Below the pieces are notes generated by a model. That model was not told the DNA's origin, did not search any database, and was given only the letters and a program-made list of their open reading frames with translations. From Cyclobacteriaceae bacterium (GTDB lineage Bacteria > Bacteroidota > Bacteroidia > Cytophagales > Cyclobacteriaceae): a DNA stretch of 64,000 nt. The stretch covers positions 1-64,000 of the forward strand of contig JAEUTZ010000011.1 in the NCBI GenBank assembly GCA_016787725.1, in the 5' to 3' direction. This document shows positions 54,011 to 62,468 of the stretch, in pieces. A program made the position numbers and the translations under genes. Position 1 is the first letter of the stretch. Every line of letters begins with the position of its first letter.

Positions 54011-56137
54011 ATGAAAATCTACGATGACAAGCATATTAAAAACATTGCGCTGCTCGGGGCGCCCAAATCCGGCAAGACATTGCTCGCAGAAGACATGTTG
54101 TTTGAGGCCGGAATTATTCACCGAAGAGGCACCATCGAAGGAAAAAATACGATCAGCGATTATCATGAGATAGAACATGAGCGGGGGAACTCAGTCTTTG
54201 CCACCCCGCTGCACACCGAATGGAAAGATTACAAAATCAATATCATTGACACCCCCGGGTTTGATGACTTTGCCGGAGAAATGATTGCATCACTTCGTGT
54301 AGCGGATACCTGTGTGGTGGTAATCAATGCCTACCAGGGAGTGGAAGTGAGTACGGAACTTATCTGGAATTATGCTGAGCGCTTTAACAAACCGGTACTT
54401 TTTGCCATCAACCAAATGGATCATCCAAAGGCAGACTTTGAAAGTACATTAGCCTCCTTAAAAAACCATTTTGGTGCGAAGGTCGTACAAATGCAATATC
54501 CCCTCAATCAGGGTCCAGACTTCAACGAAATTATTGATCTTTTAAAAATGGTGTTGTACCGTTTCCCGGCAGAAGGTGGGAAGCCTGAAAAATTACCAAT
54601 ACCCGTCTCAGAAAAAGAAAAAGCAGAACGGCTGCACAATGAACTTGTTGAAAAGGCCGCAGAGAATGATGAGAAGCTGATGGAAAAATATTTCGAGCAG
54701 GGCACGTTGGACGAAGACGAAATGCGTCTGGGATTAAAGGAAGGAATGATTCATCACGATGTGTTCCCGGTATTTGTCATGTCGGCCAAGAAAAATATGG
54801 GCACTGGCCGCATGATGGGTTTTATTGACAATGTTGCCCCTACCCCGCGCGAATCTAAACCTGAATACACAATCGAAGGAAAAGAAATTCCCTGTGACCC
54901 GAATGGACCCACTGTTTTATTTGTCTTCAAGTCTCATTTGGAACCCAACCTGGGTAAACTGACTTTCTTTAAAGTGATTTCGGGCGAAGTAACTTCGAAT
55001 TCCGAATTAATCAATAGTCAAACAGGTGCCATCGAACGCATCCACCAATTGTTTATCATGGATGGAAAAAACCGGACCACCGTAGATAAATTGGTGGCCG
55101 GTGATATTGGAGCCACCTTGAAATTAAAAGAGACCTATACCAATCAAACGCTGCATGCAAAAGGCTTTGATGTAACGGTTAACCCCATCGAGTTTCCAGA
55201 ACCGCGGGTTCGCGTGGCGGTGATCGCCAAGAGCAAAAATGACAATGAAAAGATTGGCGAGGTTCTTGGGAAAATTCATCAGGAAGATCCAACCTTGGAG
55301 GTTGAATACTCCAAAGAACTGAAACAACTGATTTTGTCGGCCCAGGGCGAATTACACCTTACCGTTTGCCGGTGGTTTTTGGAAAATACCTATAAACTTA
55401 ACGTAGACTTTATAACACCTCGCATTTCCTATCGGGAAACGATACGTAAACCGGCCAGTGCCAGCTATCGCCATAAAAAGCAATCCGGTGGTGCCGGACA
55501 GTTTGGTGAAGTCTACCTCAAAATCGAACCCTATACCGAAGGCATGCCTGAACCCGATGAATTTCCAATCCGGGGGAAAGAAGTGATTGACCTGGAGTGG
55601 GGTGGCAAGTTGGTGTTTTACAATTGCATTGTGGGCGGTGTGATTGATGCGCGGTTCATTCCCTCCATCTTAAAAGGAGTGATGGAAAAAATGGAAGAAG
55701 GTCCCATTACAGGATCCTACGTTCGGGATGTGCGCGTGATGGTTCACGATGGCAAGATGCACCCGGTCGACTCGAACGATATCTCGTTTAAAATTGCTGG
55801 CATGATGGCTTTTAAAGATGCCTTCATGCGGGCCGAACCGCAGCTGTTAGAACCGATTTATGACCTGGAAGTGCGAGTGCCTGAAGAAATTATGGGTGAT
55901 GTAATGGGTGATTTACAAACCCGCAGATCGCTTATTATGGGAATTGATACCAACGGCAACTACCAGGTAATTAAAGCCCGCACGCCCTTAGCAGAATTAG
56001 ACAAATACTCGAACTCACTCCGCTCGCTGTCCCAGGGGCGAGCCAGTTTTTCACAAAAGTTTGTGGACTATGTACCGGTGCCTTTTGACTTACAGCAACG
56101 ACTTGCAAAAGACCTGGCTGAAGTTGAAGCTGTTTAA
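54011..56137 (+). CDS. EF-G-like translation factor with an altered GTPase site
   Basis: A 708-residue paralogue of elongation factor G with all five domains. The tRNA-mimicking domain IV is well kept (QSGGAGQFGEV and HPVDSNDISFKIAG), as is the C-terminal domain with MGDVMGDLQTRRSLIMGI. In the G domain G1 reads GAPKSGKT (16-23). However, the catalytic histidine of DTPGH is Phe84 (DTPGF), switch I has RGNSV for RGITI, and the G4 motif is NQMD (134-137) for NKMD. Bacteroides has an EF-G2 that translocates without GTP hydrolysis and supports growth when energy is scarce; this looks like the same class. The housekeeping fusA is not in the window. Confidence 0.9.
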   Translation: MKIYDDKHIKNIALLGAPKSGKTLLAEDMLFEAGIIHRRGTIEGKNTISDYHEIEHERGNSVFATPLHTEWKDYKINIIDTPGFDDFAGEMIASLRVADTCVVVINAYQGVEVSTELIWNYAERFNKPVLFAINQMDHPKADFESTLASLKNHFGAKVVQMQYPLNQGPDFNEIIDLLKMVLYRFPAEGGKPEKLPIPVSEKEKAERLHNELVEKAAENDEKLMEKYFEQGTLDEDEMRLGLKEGMIHHDVFPVFVMSAKKNMGTGRMMGFIDNVAPTPRESKPEYTIEGKEIPCDPNGPTVLFVFKSHLEPNLGKLTFFKVISGEVTSNSELINSQTGAIERIHQLFIMDGKNRTTVDKLVAGDIGATLKLKETYTNQTLHAKGFDVTVNPIEFPEPRVRVAVIAKSKNDNEKIGEVLGKIHQEDPTLEVEYSKELKQLILSAQGELHLTVCRWFLENTYKLNVDFITPRISYRETIRKPASASYRHKKQSGGAGQFGEVYLKIEPYTEGMPEPDEFPIRGKEVIDLEWGGKLVFYNCIVGGVIDARFIPSILKGVMEKMEEGPITGSYVRDVRVMVHDGKMHPVDSNDISFKIAGMMAFKDAFMRAEPQLLEPIYDLEVRVPEEIMGDVMGDLQTRRSLIMGIDTNGNYQVIKARTPLAELDKYSNSLRSLSQGRASFSQKFVDYVPVPFDLQQRLAKDLAEVEAV

Positions 56138-56153
56138 GTAATCTTCAAAATGT

Positions 56154-56190
56154 AATCCCCACATGGTTCATTTGAGATCGTGTGGGGATT
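56154..56190 (+). terminator. Terminator after the EF-G-like gene
   Basis: AATCCCCACA (56154-56163) pairs fully with TGTGGGGATT (56181-56190) around a 17-base loop; a weak T-rich tract follows (TATTATCTTC). It overlaps the leader of the next gene. Confidence 0.65.
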
Positions 56191-56206
56191 TATTATCTTC
56201 GGTTTC

Positions 56207-57565
56207 ATGAAGAGTTCCTGCCTCCTTGTTCTGCTCTTAGTCTTCATCCTTTCTCAAACCAGCGCGCAGGATTTATACACCGCCAAAGGATATTGGAATG
56301 AACTGAATAAGGAAACGTATCAAAAAATTCTGGCAAAGAAGTCGAAAGGCGAAGTAGTAACTGACAATGAGTCTTTGTACTTGCAGGACTACGAGCAATA
56401 CCTGGCTAATTACTATCAAAGAATGTCGGAAGATGAAAAACGACTCTTTGAATCGATGAAAGAACAATGGGATCTGGAAGCACAACGTTTTGTGCCCCAA
56501 CCAGCGGAACCCATAGATTTTGAACTTCGCGCCCGCGATCGTCTGGTTAATGGGTTATACGGAGGCTATTACGGAGTAAGTCTGGTGGTCATTACAGGCA
56601 TGGAAGATGCCGCTGCCGTGGGAATTCCTTTTATCACTGCAGGGTTGTGGCAACTTGGCCCCATTATTAATCAAAAAAAATATGAAGGAATCAATCCAAG
56701 TGTAATTCGTGCCGGCAATACTGGTAAAATACTTGGGCTTGGCTATGGAGCCGCATTGGGACTGGCCCTGGGTGGTGAATCGGATGTAACCGGGGATCTC
56801 GCGCTTGCCTTTTCCACTCTGGGAAGCATTACGATGGGTGAGGTTGCCTTTCAGGGTCAGAAGAAAAAAAATTTACCGGAAGGATACATTGAAATGATGC
56901 GCTTGTACGGCTTTCTGGGTCCTGGTGTTGCGGCTCTTGGCGTGGCTGCAGCCAATCCTGACAATGCAAATATTTATGGTGCTGCACTTTTAGGTGGGGG
57001 AATTGCCGGTTTACTGATTGGCAATAAGCAGGCAAAGAAATACAACTATAGCATGGGCGATGCGGATGCCATTGGTTCATTAACCTGGATAACTACCGGA
57101 TTGGGCGGTGCTATCGCGATTGAGTCTGTAGTTGACAATGATGAAAATTATGGCTTGTTACTGATTCCGGCCGCCACCGCTATTACCGGCACCATCTGGG
57201 GGCAGCGATCGGTACGGGGAGCTTACCTGACCAAAAAGCAGGGAAGTGCTATCAGTTTATCAAGCGGGGGCGCAGCCTTGGTGGGCTTGGGATTGACCGC
57301 ACTGCTGGAATCAGAATCTGCAGGCGTAATTCTCGGAGTACCTGCACTATTTGCCTTGATTACACACCAGGCTGTATTTCATCAATACAAAATGAAGAAT
57401 CTTGAACAGTCGTTAAAAGTAGGTCGATTAAATCGTAAGAACCTCCAGTTCAGTATGAAAGTGATACCCGAAAACTACTTAACCAATAAGCAATCTTCGG
57501 AAAAACTCTTTCATACTACCGGTCAACTAGCAAACCCCATTGTCAAATTGAAATTAACGTTCTGA
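56207..57565 (+). CDS. Glycine/alanine-rich membrane protein of unknown function
   Basis: A 452-residue protein with a signal peptide (about 1-20, QTSAQ), a charged helical stretch (21-110) and then about eight weakly hydrophobic, glycine- and alanine-rich segments (for example GKILGLGYGAALGLALGG, GPGVAALGVAAANP, AALLGGGIAGLLIG, LTWITTGLGGAIAIESV). These could be membrane helices or amphipathic strands. No known family is recognised. The ATG at 56207 gives the signal peptide; the longer frame from 56180 runs through the terminator stem. Its end overlaps the convergent GmhB-like gene by 12 bases. Confidence 0.75.
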   Translation: MKSSCLLVLLLVFILSQTSAQDLYTAKGYWNELNKETYQKILAKKSKGEVVTDNESLYLQDYEQYLANYYQRMSEDEKRLFESMKEQWDLEAQRFVPQPAEPIDFELRARDRLVNGLYGGYYGVSLVVITGMEDAAAVGIPFITAGLWQLGPIINQKKYEGINPSVIRAGNTGKILGLGYGAALGLALGGESDVTGDLALAFSTLGSITMGEVAFQGQKKKNLPEGYIEMMRLYGFLGPGVAALGVAAANPDNANIYGAALLGGGIAGLLIGNKQAKKYNYSMGDADAIGSLTWITTGLGGAIAIESVVDNDENYGLLLIPAATAITGTIWGQRSVRGAYLTKKQGSAISLSSGGAALVGLGLTALLESESAGVILGVPALFALITHQAVFHQYKMKNLEQSLKVGRLNRKNLQFSMKVIPENYLTNKQSSEKLFHTTGQLANPIVKLKLTF

Positions 57566-58078
57566 TTTCGGATTCAGGATCAATGCAGCAGCTTCCAATA
57601 AATTCTCAACGGTATAGTCTGCCCGGTTCTCGGCTTCAATTTCATGACCGATTTGAATCGTTTTCATACCCAATACGCGGGCAGGGATGATATCGCGACC
57701 GCGGTCTCCGATCATCCAGGAACGATTAACATCAATCGTATACCGGGCAATGGCTTTTTCGAACATCAGGGTGCCTGGCTTGCGTGCCAGCGAGGCGGTG
57801 ACTGAAGGATGGTATGGACAGAAATAGAAATGATCAATTCGGTTTTCACACTTCTTTTGAAAATACCGATGGCAAGCCTCCATTTGTTGTTGGGTGTATA
57901 GCCCCTGGGCAATTCCCGATTGGTTGGTGACCACGATTAACCGATACCCGGCTTGGCTTAAGAGGGTAAGTGCCTCAATGACCCCAGGCAAAATTTCAAA
58001 GTTCTCGATCGAATAAGTATAGTTTGGATTGTCCCTGTTCAATACCCCATCCCGATCTAGAAAAACAGATTTATTCAT
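57554..58078 (-). CDS. HAD phosphatase, GmhB/HisB-N-like
   Basis: A 174-residue HAD-superfamily phosphatase of the heptose-bisphosphate phosphatase type. Motif I is FLDRDGVLNRD (residues 5-15), motif II VTNQSGIAQG, motif III the lysine in ARKPG, motif IV GDRGRDI. GmhB enzymes bind zinc through CxH and CxC; here CPYHPS keeps the first half but the second pair is missing (TASLARKPG). The substrate may therefore be a different sugar phosphate. The start at 58078 places motif I at the N-terminus as in the family. It is divergent from the GT2 gene. Confidence 0.85.
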   Translation of the reverse strand: MNKSVFLDRDGVLNRDNPNYTYSIENFEILPGVIEALTLLSQAGYRLIVVTNQSGIAQGLYTQQQMEACHRYFQKKCENRIDHFYFCPYHPSVTASLARKPGTLMFEKAIARYTIDVNRSWMIGDRGRDIIPARVLGMKTIQIGHEIEAENRADYTVENLLEAAALILNPKSER

Positions 58079-58165
58079 GGCTATTAGATTGTGGCAATGA
58101 TAAGGCATTCGTCTAATCTTATCAACGACCAGCCTAATTTCTCCCAAGGATGGTGTGGGGGCAGA

Positions 58166-58195
58166 TTGTTTCCCGATTCCTTTTTTCTAGATTTG
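58166..58195 (+). promoter_or_regulatory. Consensus promoter for the GT2 gene
   Basis: TTG at 58166-58168, exactly 19 bases, then TAGATTTG at 58188-58195, an exact match to the Bacteroidetes -33/-7 consensus. The transcript would begin near 58202, which excludes the upstream ATG codons at 58091 and 58097 and supports the TTG start at 58226. Confidence 0.75.
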
Positions 58196-58225
58196 TTTAA
58201 TTCCAAGAACTCACCCAAAAGGGAT

Positions 58226-58969
58226 TTGAATAACGCCATCGTCATCATACCTACCTTTAATGAAAAGGAGAATATCACCCTGATCATTGATGCTATCTTT
58301 TCGTTACCGAAAGATTTTGACGTTCTGATTGTGGATGACAATTCACCCGATGGCACAGCTGAGATCGTTAAAGATTTGCAAAAGAACTACAATTCTGATA
58401 AGACCCGACTCCACCTGTTGCAACGCCCAGGAAAAAAGGGTTTAGGAACGGCTTATATTGAGGGATTTCGGTACTGCCTGGAGCACCATTATGATTTTAT
58501 TCTGCAGATGGATGCCGACTTTTCGCATAATCCAAAAGACCTAATCCCCTTATACCTGCATTGTGCGGAATGGGACAATGATTTTGCCATTGGCTCGCGG
58601 TATGCCACAGGAGTGAATGTTGTAAACTGGCCCATGGGCCGCGTGTTGCTCTCTTTCTTTGCGAGTAAGTATGTGCAATTGATTACCGGTATACCTGTGC
58701 ACGATACAACGGCCGGTTTTGTTTGTTACCGCAGAAAAGTGCTGGAAACGATTCCGCTGGATGAAATTCGTTTTGTTGGGTATGCCTTTCAAATCGAAAT
58801 GAAATTTCTTACCTGGAAATATGGATTCAGGATTCAGGAAATTCCCATTGTCTTCACCGACCGCACCCGGGGACAAAGCAAAATGTCAGCTGGTATTTTC
58901 AAAGAAGCCTTTCTGGGGGTTATTCAGATGACCATTCAAAGTTGGTTCAGGAAGTACATAGCAACCTAA
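58226..58969 (+). CDS. Polyprenol-phosphate mannose synthase-like glycosyltransferase, family 2
   Basis: A 247-residue GT-A enzyme like Dpm1, which moves a sugar from a nucleotide to polyprenyl phosphate. Motifs: IIPTFNEKENI at the start, DDNSPDGT, the metal-binding LQMDADFSHNP, GSRYATG, DTTAGFVCYRR and the C-terminal TDRTRGQSKMS. No membrane helices, so it works at the inner face of the membrane. I place the start at the TTG 58226, which gives the family's usual N-terminus and length and fits the promoter at 58166-58195; an in-frame ATG at 58091 would add 45 unlike residues. Confidence 0.9.
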   Translation: MNNAIVIIPTFNEKENITLIIDAIFSLPKDFDVLIVDDNSPDGTAEIVKDLQKNYNSDKTRLHLLQRPGKKGLGTAYIEGFRYCLEHHYDFILQMDADFSHNPKDLIPLYLHCAEWDNDFAIGSRYATGVNVVNWPMGRVLLSFFASKYVQLITGIPVHDTTAGFVCYRRKVLETIPLDEIRFVGYAFQIEMKFLTWKYGFRIQEIPIVFTDRTRGQSKMSAGIFKEAFLGVIQMTIQSWFRKYIAT

Positions 58970-58972
58970 CAA

Positions 58973-59638
58973 ATGAAAGCCCTCTTTGCTATTGACAAGA
59001 GAATCACCATCGGAGAGCTTATGACCGTTGTTTCCATCGTCTTCTCCGCCATTTCTGTTTTGATAACCTGGCGCAATGAGCAGAAAATCCAAATCCGTGA
59101 AAATGCTACCCGTACACGGGTAGAAATCGCCAAGACCTTGAACACTGTGAATCAAGTGATTCAAATTCAACTATCTTTTTATGAATTGATTGAAGAGGAT
59201 ATTGTAGAGGCGAGTCGCATTGCCATTGTCGAAAAAGAACCCTTGACAGCCCGGGATTACATGTGGGAGAAATTTTACAAACACCGGGCCGAAGTCCTGA
59301 ATATTATTTCCCAGAACGATTGGGAAGTTGCCTACACGAATTTATTAACCTACGGAATTACAGCAGACTCGCTTTATATCAGATCCATAAACCGCCTTAA
59401 AAAATTACAAGAAAATCAATTTAACCTCGCACTCCGTGCGTTTGAAAAAGAAATAACCGATTTTAGACCCGGGTCGAGCACCCAAACTTCCACATTGATC
59501 GATCGGTTACGCAAGTTAAAAATAATCCACCGCGAAAGTCATCTTGAATTTGCGCAAATCGCTACTGCAGAATTAAATACCTTCTGTCTTGAATTGATAA
59601 AAGAGACAGACAAGAAACTGCTGTTTCAATCGGAATAA
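58973..59638 (+). CDS. Membrane-anchored helical protein of unknown function
   Basis: A 221-residue protein with one membrane segment at about 13-32 (IGELMTVVSIVFSAISVLIT) followed by a mostly helical, charged cytoplasmic or periplasmic domain with predicted coiled coil. No family is recognised. It begins three bases after the GT2 stop and is convergent with the uridine phosphorylase gene, four bases apart. Confidence 0.72.
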   Translation: MKALFAIDKRITIGELMTVVSIVFSAISVLITWRNEQKIQIRENATRTRVEIAKTLNTVNQVIQIQLSFYELIEEDIVEASRIAIVEKEPLTARDYMWEKFYKHRAEVLNIISQNDWEVAYTNLLTYGITADSLYIRSINRLKKLQENQFNLALRAFEKEITDFRPGSSTQTSTLIDRLRKLKIIHRESHLEFAQIATAELNTFCLELIKETDKKLLFQSE

Positions 59639-59642
59639 GTAA

Positions 59643-60503
59643 TTAGATCCGATCTAAAACTTTCTTAATTAAACTTTCTACAATCTTATGTGGGTCTTTG
59701 GAAAATTTGTTTTTTATCCGGTTGGCGATGATGGCATTGGCGCTGAGTACTTCGTGACCCAACAATCGACCAAACGCGTAATAAGCCGATGTTTCCATCT
59801 CAAAGTTGGTAAGCCAAAAATCACCTTTGTGGTAATAATTTAAATCCTCCAGCAACTTTGGAAACCGGATCGGTATGCGCAACGTACGGCCTTGAGGGGC
59901 ATAAAAACCCGGGCACGTAACGGTATTTCCCCTGATCATCTCATTCCCAGTAATTTGATCTAACAAGGACACTGAGCCCCGAACCACATAGGGCATAAAG
60001 GGCAATCCTGTTTTGCGTTGAATGTCATGGGCAAGTCCCGCTTCAAAATCATCCATTGCCAAATCATAAAAACCAATCAGGTTATCCAGGCCAACGGAAT
60101 AGTCGGTAAGCAAGTGTGACCCCACCGGGATATCTTCCTGCAACGCTCCGGAAGTGCCAATACGGATAATTTTTAACTTCTTCTTTCTGGATTTCGGCTC
60201 ACGGGTCTTCAAATCAATATTCACCAAAGCGTCCAATTCGGTAAATACAATTTCAACATTATCAGGACCAATGCCCGTGCTGATTACCGTAACTCGCTTC
60301 CCCTTGTATTTTCCTACATGGGTAATGAACTCGCGCTTGTTCATTTCAAACTCAATCTCATCAAAATGCTGACTTACAGAATATACACGCCCGGGATCAC
60401 CAACCGCAATGACAATGTCGGAGATATGCTTTGGCAGCAAGTTTAAGTGATAGACACTCCCATCGGGATTCAGGACGAGATCGGTTTCAGAGATTTTGGG
60501 CAT
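59643..60503 (-). CDS. Uridine phosphorylase-like nucleoside phosphorylase
   Basis: A 286-residue enzyme of the PNP/UDP family that splits a nucleoside with phosphate to recover the base. Family features are IAVGDPGRVYSVS (phosphate site), VISTGIGPDNVEI, IRIGTSGALQEDIPVG and FEMETSAYYAFGRLLGH, with the Glu-Met-Glu ribose site. Uridine is the likely substrate; other nucleosides cannot be excluded. The N-terminal MPKISETDLVLNPDGS is usual for the Bacteroidota form. Confidence 0.88.
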   Translation of the reverse strand: MPKISETDLVLNPDGSVYHLNLLPKHISDIVIAVGDPGRVYSVSQHFDEIEFEMNKREFITHVGKYKGKRVTVISTGIGPDNVEIVFTELDALVNIDLKTREPKSRKKKLKIIRIGTSGALQEDIPVGSHLLTDYSVGLDNLIGFYDLAMDDFEAGLAHDIQRKTGLPFMPYVVRGSVSLLDQITGNEMIRGNTVTCPGFYAPQGRTLRIPIRFPKLLEDLNYYHKGDFWLTNFEMETSAYYAFGRLLGHEVLSANAIIANRIKNKFSKDPHKIVESLIKKVLDRI

Positions 60504-60549
60504 ACAGCATTTTCACCTAAGTACGAGTCGGTTCATTGGAACCTGAAAA

Positions 60550-61185
60550 TTATTTTACCGGAGTTGCCGGATTGCCAAATACGATTTCCCCAGGCTTAAC
60601 AGGCGCAATCACCACCGAACCCGCTCCGATCCGGGCCCCCTTGCCAATCGTTATTCCAGATACGATGGTAACGCCAGACCCAACAAACACTTCATCCTCC
60701 ACCGTAACTGCGGCATTGATTGTACTACCCGCCCCGATCTGAACAAAATCGCCAACCACTGCCTCCACACCAAGCGATACCCGGGCATGTAGTATGCAAT
60801 GATTTCCCACGGTTACACCAGGTGCCAGGTAAGCATAACAATCAATCAGGTTTCCATACCCCAGGGTGGCTTTGCCAGAGATGGAAGCTTGTGGATGTAT
60901 TGCATTAACCGGTTGTACATGCCTTACCTCCTGCAACATTCTCACAATGGTCTTGCGGAGTTTATTGTCATCCACCGCCACAAAACTCTCACATTTCTTC
61001 CCAATTAGCTTCAAAAACCCATCGTTGTCCGTTTCGCCCAAAATAGTGACCTCATCAATTTCAGTATTCTGCAATTTTTTATTGTCATCCAGAAATCCAT
61101 ACACCACCAACCCGTTGGCCTCAAATATTTCCCGTGCGGTACGTCCTAAGTGATTTGCTCCAAAAATTATAACTGGATTTTCCAT
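60550..61185 (-). CDS. PglD/NeuD-like hexapeptide acyltransferase
   Basis: A 211-residue protein with an N-terminal Rossmann-like sugar-nucleotide domain (VIIFGANHLGRTAREIFEA) and a C-terminal left-handed beta helix from about residue 95 (GNLIDCYAYLAPGVTVGNHCILHARVSLG, GSGVTIVSGITIGKGARIGAGSVV). Such enzymes acetylate amino sugars for surface polysaccharides or sialic acid. The C-terminal FGNPATPVK is family-like. No other sugar genes are adjacent, though the exopolysaccharide and GT2 genes are in the window. Confidence 0.87.
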   Translation of the reverse strand: MENPVIIFGANHLGRTAREIFEANGLVVYGFLDDNKKLQNTEIDEVTILGETDNDGFLKLIGKKCESFVAVDDNKLRKTIVRMLQEVRHVQPVNAIHPQASISGKATLGYGNLIDCYAYLAPGVTVGNHCILHARVSLGVEAVVGDFVQIGAGSTINAAVTVEDEVFVGSGVTIVSGITIGKGARIGAGSVVIAPVKPGEIVFGNPATPVK

Positions 61186-61211
61186 GCCTAAAAATACAGA
61201 TTGTACCTCAT

Positions 61212-62468
61212 CTATCGGTTAAAGAATGAAACGCTACCTACAAAATAATTCACGAGGGGGTTGCGATAAGAAATCAAAAAAACGAAAAAGGGCAAACAGC
61301 CAACCCGGTACCGGGACAAAGTTCCGAGGTTGGGTGTGCTGAGCGCCAGGAATATGCAAAGCAGAACAATGTAAACAACTCCCGATAACAATATCATTCG
61401 ATCAGTGATTTTCCAATCTTTGCGAAAAGCTAACGCGATTGTCAGCACAACCAACATCAGGTTTTCAAAGGCCGCCAACCAGCTGGTCCATCCGGTGGCT
61501 TCGCCTAGCCAGGGTCTGAATAAGGATGAGAATAACGCCCAGGGCGCATTCAGCAAGACACTCCACCAACTTGCGTGAAGATCATAAAATTGAATCAGGC
61601 GTTCCGGCTTCGAAATGCGGACAAAGTTATCATGATTGGAAATGAGTACTTCTAAAAAACGACTCAAGTAAAAATTGGGATGCAAAAGGCTAACAGTGAT
61701 ACAAAGCACAAAAAAAACGGCCAGCCAACTAATCATTTTGTGTTTCGCTATAAATGAGCTTTGCTTTTGAATAAAATAAATACCCGTAGAGGTAATTGTA
61801 ACTGCCATGAACAAGGCCGTCCAGTAATATTTCAAGTTCCAGGCTACCAACACAGCTACTCCAGCCCCGATCCAATGCCACGGACGCATGCTTGTGCCGC
61901 TCATCACCTGTATGAAGAGAGCCGTTAACCAGTAAATTCCGGATAGGGCAAGCGTCTCCTTAATGATCCCAGAACTCCAGAATCCAATGGAAGGAAAAAA
62001 TAAAAAAGCAAGGATTGCTGCAGGTTGTGACCCATCAACATACCGCACAACGACCAGGAATAAATTCCAACTGCTAAAAAAGGAAAGGGTTGCAAAATAG
62101 AGAGCTGCTATCCAATAATTATTACCGCCTATCCAGGCGAAGAAACTCAGCACCTTTACAAAAAATAAAGTGCGGGATTGCGTGAATGTAAGTTCACTCC
62201 AAAAGGTATCCGAAGCATGGCTGTTGAGAATGAAATCAAGATAGGTCCATCCGTCTGACCTCGCCAGGTTGGCAAGTCTACAGGCATCATTAAATATACT
62301 CCAGGTATCGTTGGCCGTGTAGTAGTACAGATAAATGAGGCCCACAGCCACACTCATCCCCAACTTGAACAGCCAGGCGCTCCAAAACAAAAGCTTCCGT
62401 TCCGTTCCCGCTTTTCTGAAATACAGATAAACGAGACCTAGAATAATGAAACCGTGAATGATCATCAT
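61212..62468 (-). CDS. Polytopic membrane protein, possible GT-C type
   Basis: A 418-residue protein with about 10-12 hydrophobic segments. Features such as SIGFWSSGIIKETLALSG and the periplasmic loop HPNFYLSRFLEVLISNHDNFV recall polymerase- or GT-C-like membrane proteins that build surface polysaccharides, but I cannot name a family. I use the ATG at 62468 because it overlaps the DUF2851 stop by four bases (ATGA), a coupled arrangement; the in-frame ATG at 62516 would overlap by 52 bases. Confidence 0.75.
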   Translation of the reverse strand: MMIIHGFIILGLVYLYFRKAGTERKLLFWSAWLFKLGMSVAVGLIYLYYYTANDTWSIFNDACRLANLARSDGWTYLDFILNSHASDTFWSELTFTQSRTLFFVKVLSFFAWIGGNNYWIAALYFATLSFFSSWNLFLVVVRYVDGSQPAAILAFLFFPSIGFWSSGIIKETLALSGIYWLTALFIQVMSGTSMRPWHWIGAGVAVLVAWNLKYYWTALFMAVTITSTGIYFIQKQSSFIAKHKMISWLAVFFVLCITVSLLHPNFYLSRFLEVLISNHDNFVRISKPERLIQFYDLHASWWSVLLNAPWALFSSLFRPWLGEATGWTSWLAAFENLMLVVLTIALAFRKDWKITDRMILLSGVVYIVLLCIFLALSTPNLGTLSRYRVGCLPFFVFLISYRNPLVNYFVGSVSFFNR

